NCBI GenBank assembly: GCA_018623405.1
Contig: JAAZVO010000118.1
Coordinates: 1-7,837 of the forward strand
Direction of reading: 5' to 3'
From: Crocinitomicaceae bacterium
GTDB lineage: Bacteria; Bacteroidota; Bacteroidia; Flavobacteriales_G; Salibacteraceae
Length of the DNA: 7,837 bases
Within the stretch, counting starts at the first letter, position 1. Each line of letters starts with the position of its first letter. The notes under the pieces were generated by a model. That model did no database searches and was not told the origin of the DNA. It was given only the letters and a program-made list of their open reading frames with translations. Shown one piece after another: positions 6,776 to 7,837 of this stretch. A program made the translations under genes and the position numbers.

Positions 6776-7837
6776 TCAGTTTTTTACCCTTATTTTAAGC
6801 AAATACCCAAATGCCATCAATGCTAAAAAAGCACAAATACCAAATGCAATAGGCAATCGCTCTATTTTATTGGCATAAATAAAGCCTGAAACAAAAGCAC
6901 CAAGTCCAACACCAATTTCTAATGCAATGTACATGGTTGCCATAGCTCTGCCCCTGTGTTTAGGATCTGCTAAATCAACTGTCCATGCAAAAACAGTTGG
7001 AGAGTTTATTCCAACAGATATACCTATGATTATTGCGGCTGTAAAAAACAGCAAAACAGACTGGGTAAAAGCAACAAAACATAAACCTGTAGCCAAAATC
7101 AGCGTTCCTACGTATAATAAATTTCGCCTACCATACCTGTCTGAGGCTTTACCGGCAAACAAACGTGTAGAAATAGAAGCCACCAACATAAAGGTGAAAA
7201 ACAAACCTCGGTTTTGAATACCTAAATAATCACTAAAATCAGGAATAAGTGTTAAAAGTGCCCCAAATGAATAAGTTGTAAAAAGCATAATCATTGATGG
7301 CTTTAAAACAGAGCTATCGTAAACATCTTTTGGAGCAATAGCTAAATGTTTAAAGCTAAATTTTTCTTTGTTTTCTATAGTTTCTTTCATTCCGGCCAAA
7401 ATCAAAATTGAAACTAAGGCAACAGCCGAAGATGAATAAAACATCACTTCAATAGAATAAGTGTTTGCAATCCAACTTCCCACTGCCGGACCACTTGCCA
7501 TACCTAAAGAACCGGAAACTCCAAGGTAACCCAATGCTTCACCGCGTTTACTGTCAGGGACAATATCAGCTAAATAAGCTGTGGTACCTGTTGGTTTAAA
7601 ACCTGTAGAAGATCCATGCAATAATCGGAGCAAGAAAAAACGCAAAATCGAATTTAAAACAGGATAGAGTACCCCTATAATTATACCCACCAAAACTCCA
7701 ATTACCATTACAGGCATTCTGCCTACGGTATCGGCCAACTTTCCTGAAAAAGGTCTTGAAAGTCCTGCCGTTATCGTAAATAATGAAATTATTAAACCCT
7801 TGTATTCCGCGCCTCCTAGCTGTGTTAGGTAATTTGG
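6776..7837 (-). CDS. Major facilitator superfamily (MFS) transporter, 5' end outside window
   Basis: The frame is open from base 7837 to the TGA at 6776-6778, giving 353 residues that begin in mid-protein (PNYLTQLGG…). The first in-frame start-like codon, a TTG at 7738, falls inside the conserved loop GKLADTVGR (window residues 32-40) and is not the true start. About 11 membrane segments are visible, with only the first, roughly 20-30 residues, missing. The protein carries the MFS loop 2-3 signature GKLADTVGR and its half-repeat copy GKASDRYGRR (229-238) between segments 8 and 9. An ADIVPDSKRGEALG block follows segment 4, and a related LADPKHRGRAM block lies before segment 11. It should be an inner-membrane, proton-driven carrier, most like drug- or sugar-efflux members, but the substrate cannot be read from the sequence. 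It points the same way as the small basic gene 112 bases downstream and might be transcribed with it. Confidence 0.92.
   Translation of the reverse strand, partial: PNYLTQLGGAEYKGLIISLFTITAGLSRPFSGKLADTVGRMPVMVIGVLVGIIIGVLYPVLNSILRFFLLRLLHGSSTGFKPTGTTAYLADIVPDSKRGEALGYLGVSGSLGMASGPAVGSWIANTYSIEVMFYSSSAVALVSILILAGMKETIENKEKFSFKHLAIAPKDVYDSSVLKPSMIMLFTTYSFGALLTLIPDFSDYLGIQNRGLFFTFMLVASISTRLFAGKASDRYGRRNLLYVGTLILATGLCFVAFTQSVLLFFTAAIIIGISVGINSPTVFAWTVDLADPKHRGRAMATMYIALEIGVGLGAFVSGFIYANKIERLPIAFGICAFLALMAFGYLLKIRVKN

Noticed and set aside
6927..7217. Plus-strand 96-codon frame inside the transporter
   Set aside because: It is antisense to conserved MFS membrane segments and signature loops.

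Overview
The window looks like an AT-rich chromosomal segment from a member of the Bacteroidota, probably a flavobacterium-like marine or freshwater bacterium. The evidence is A-rich leaders in place of strong Shine-Dalgarno sites, a TAnnTTTG-type promoter box upstream of the mutase gene, an Asp-box (BNR) repeat lipoprotein, a small outer-membrane DUF481-like barrel, and a GC-rich intergenic palindrome flanked by TCGAG motifs. The phylum call is inference from these traits. No rRNA, tRNA, CRISPR array, complete insertion sequence or phage gene is visible.

Layout. Positions 1-1584 (minus strand) hold the first 528 codons of a lipoprotein with Asp-box repeats, whose 3' end lies outside the window. 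Just upstream of it, on the same strand, is a 62-residue single-span membrane protein (1668-1856). Diverging from these on the plus strand is a 256-residue outer-membrane protein (1918-2688). It is followed, after its own promoter-like box, by the dominant gene of the window (2746-6126). That gene encodes a 1126-residue fused B12-binding / G-protein-chaperone / acyl-CoA mutase (IcmF type). A 303-base convergent intergenic stretch (6127-6429) holds a short tandem repeat, a dispersed-repeat-like palindromic element and a rho-independent terminator. On the minus strand beyond it are a 77-codon basic small protein of unknown function (6430-6663), which appears to have a start-proximal frame disruption, and an MFS transporter (6776-7837) that continues past the right edge.

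How the genes relate. IcmF carries its own adenosylcobalamin-handling G domain, so it needs no separate MeaB partner. It would interconvert isobutyryl-CoA and n-butyryl-CoA, linking branched-chain (valine-derived) and straight-chain acyl-CoA pools. The flanking genes have no evident pathway link to it. The outer-membrane protein is on the same strand, but a promoter-like box between the two suggests separate transcription. I see no convincing new multi-gene system. The points most worth a second look are the IcmF substrate-determining residues and its long barrel insertion, the homopolymer-linked frame break at the start of the small basic gene, and the palindromic intergenic element.
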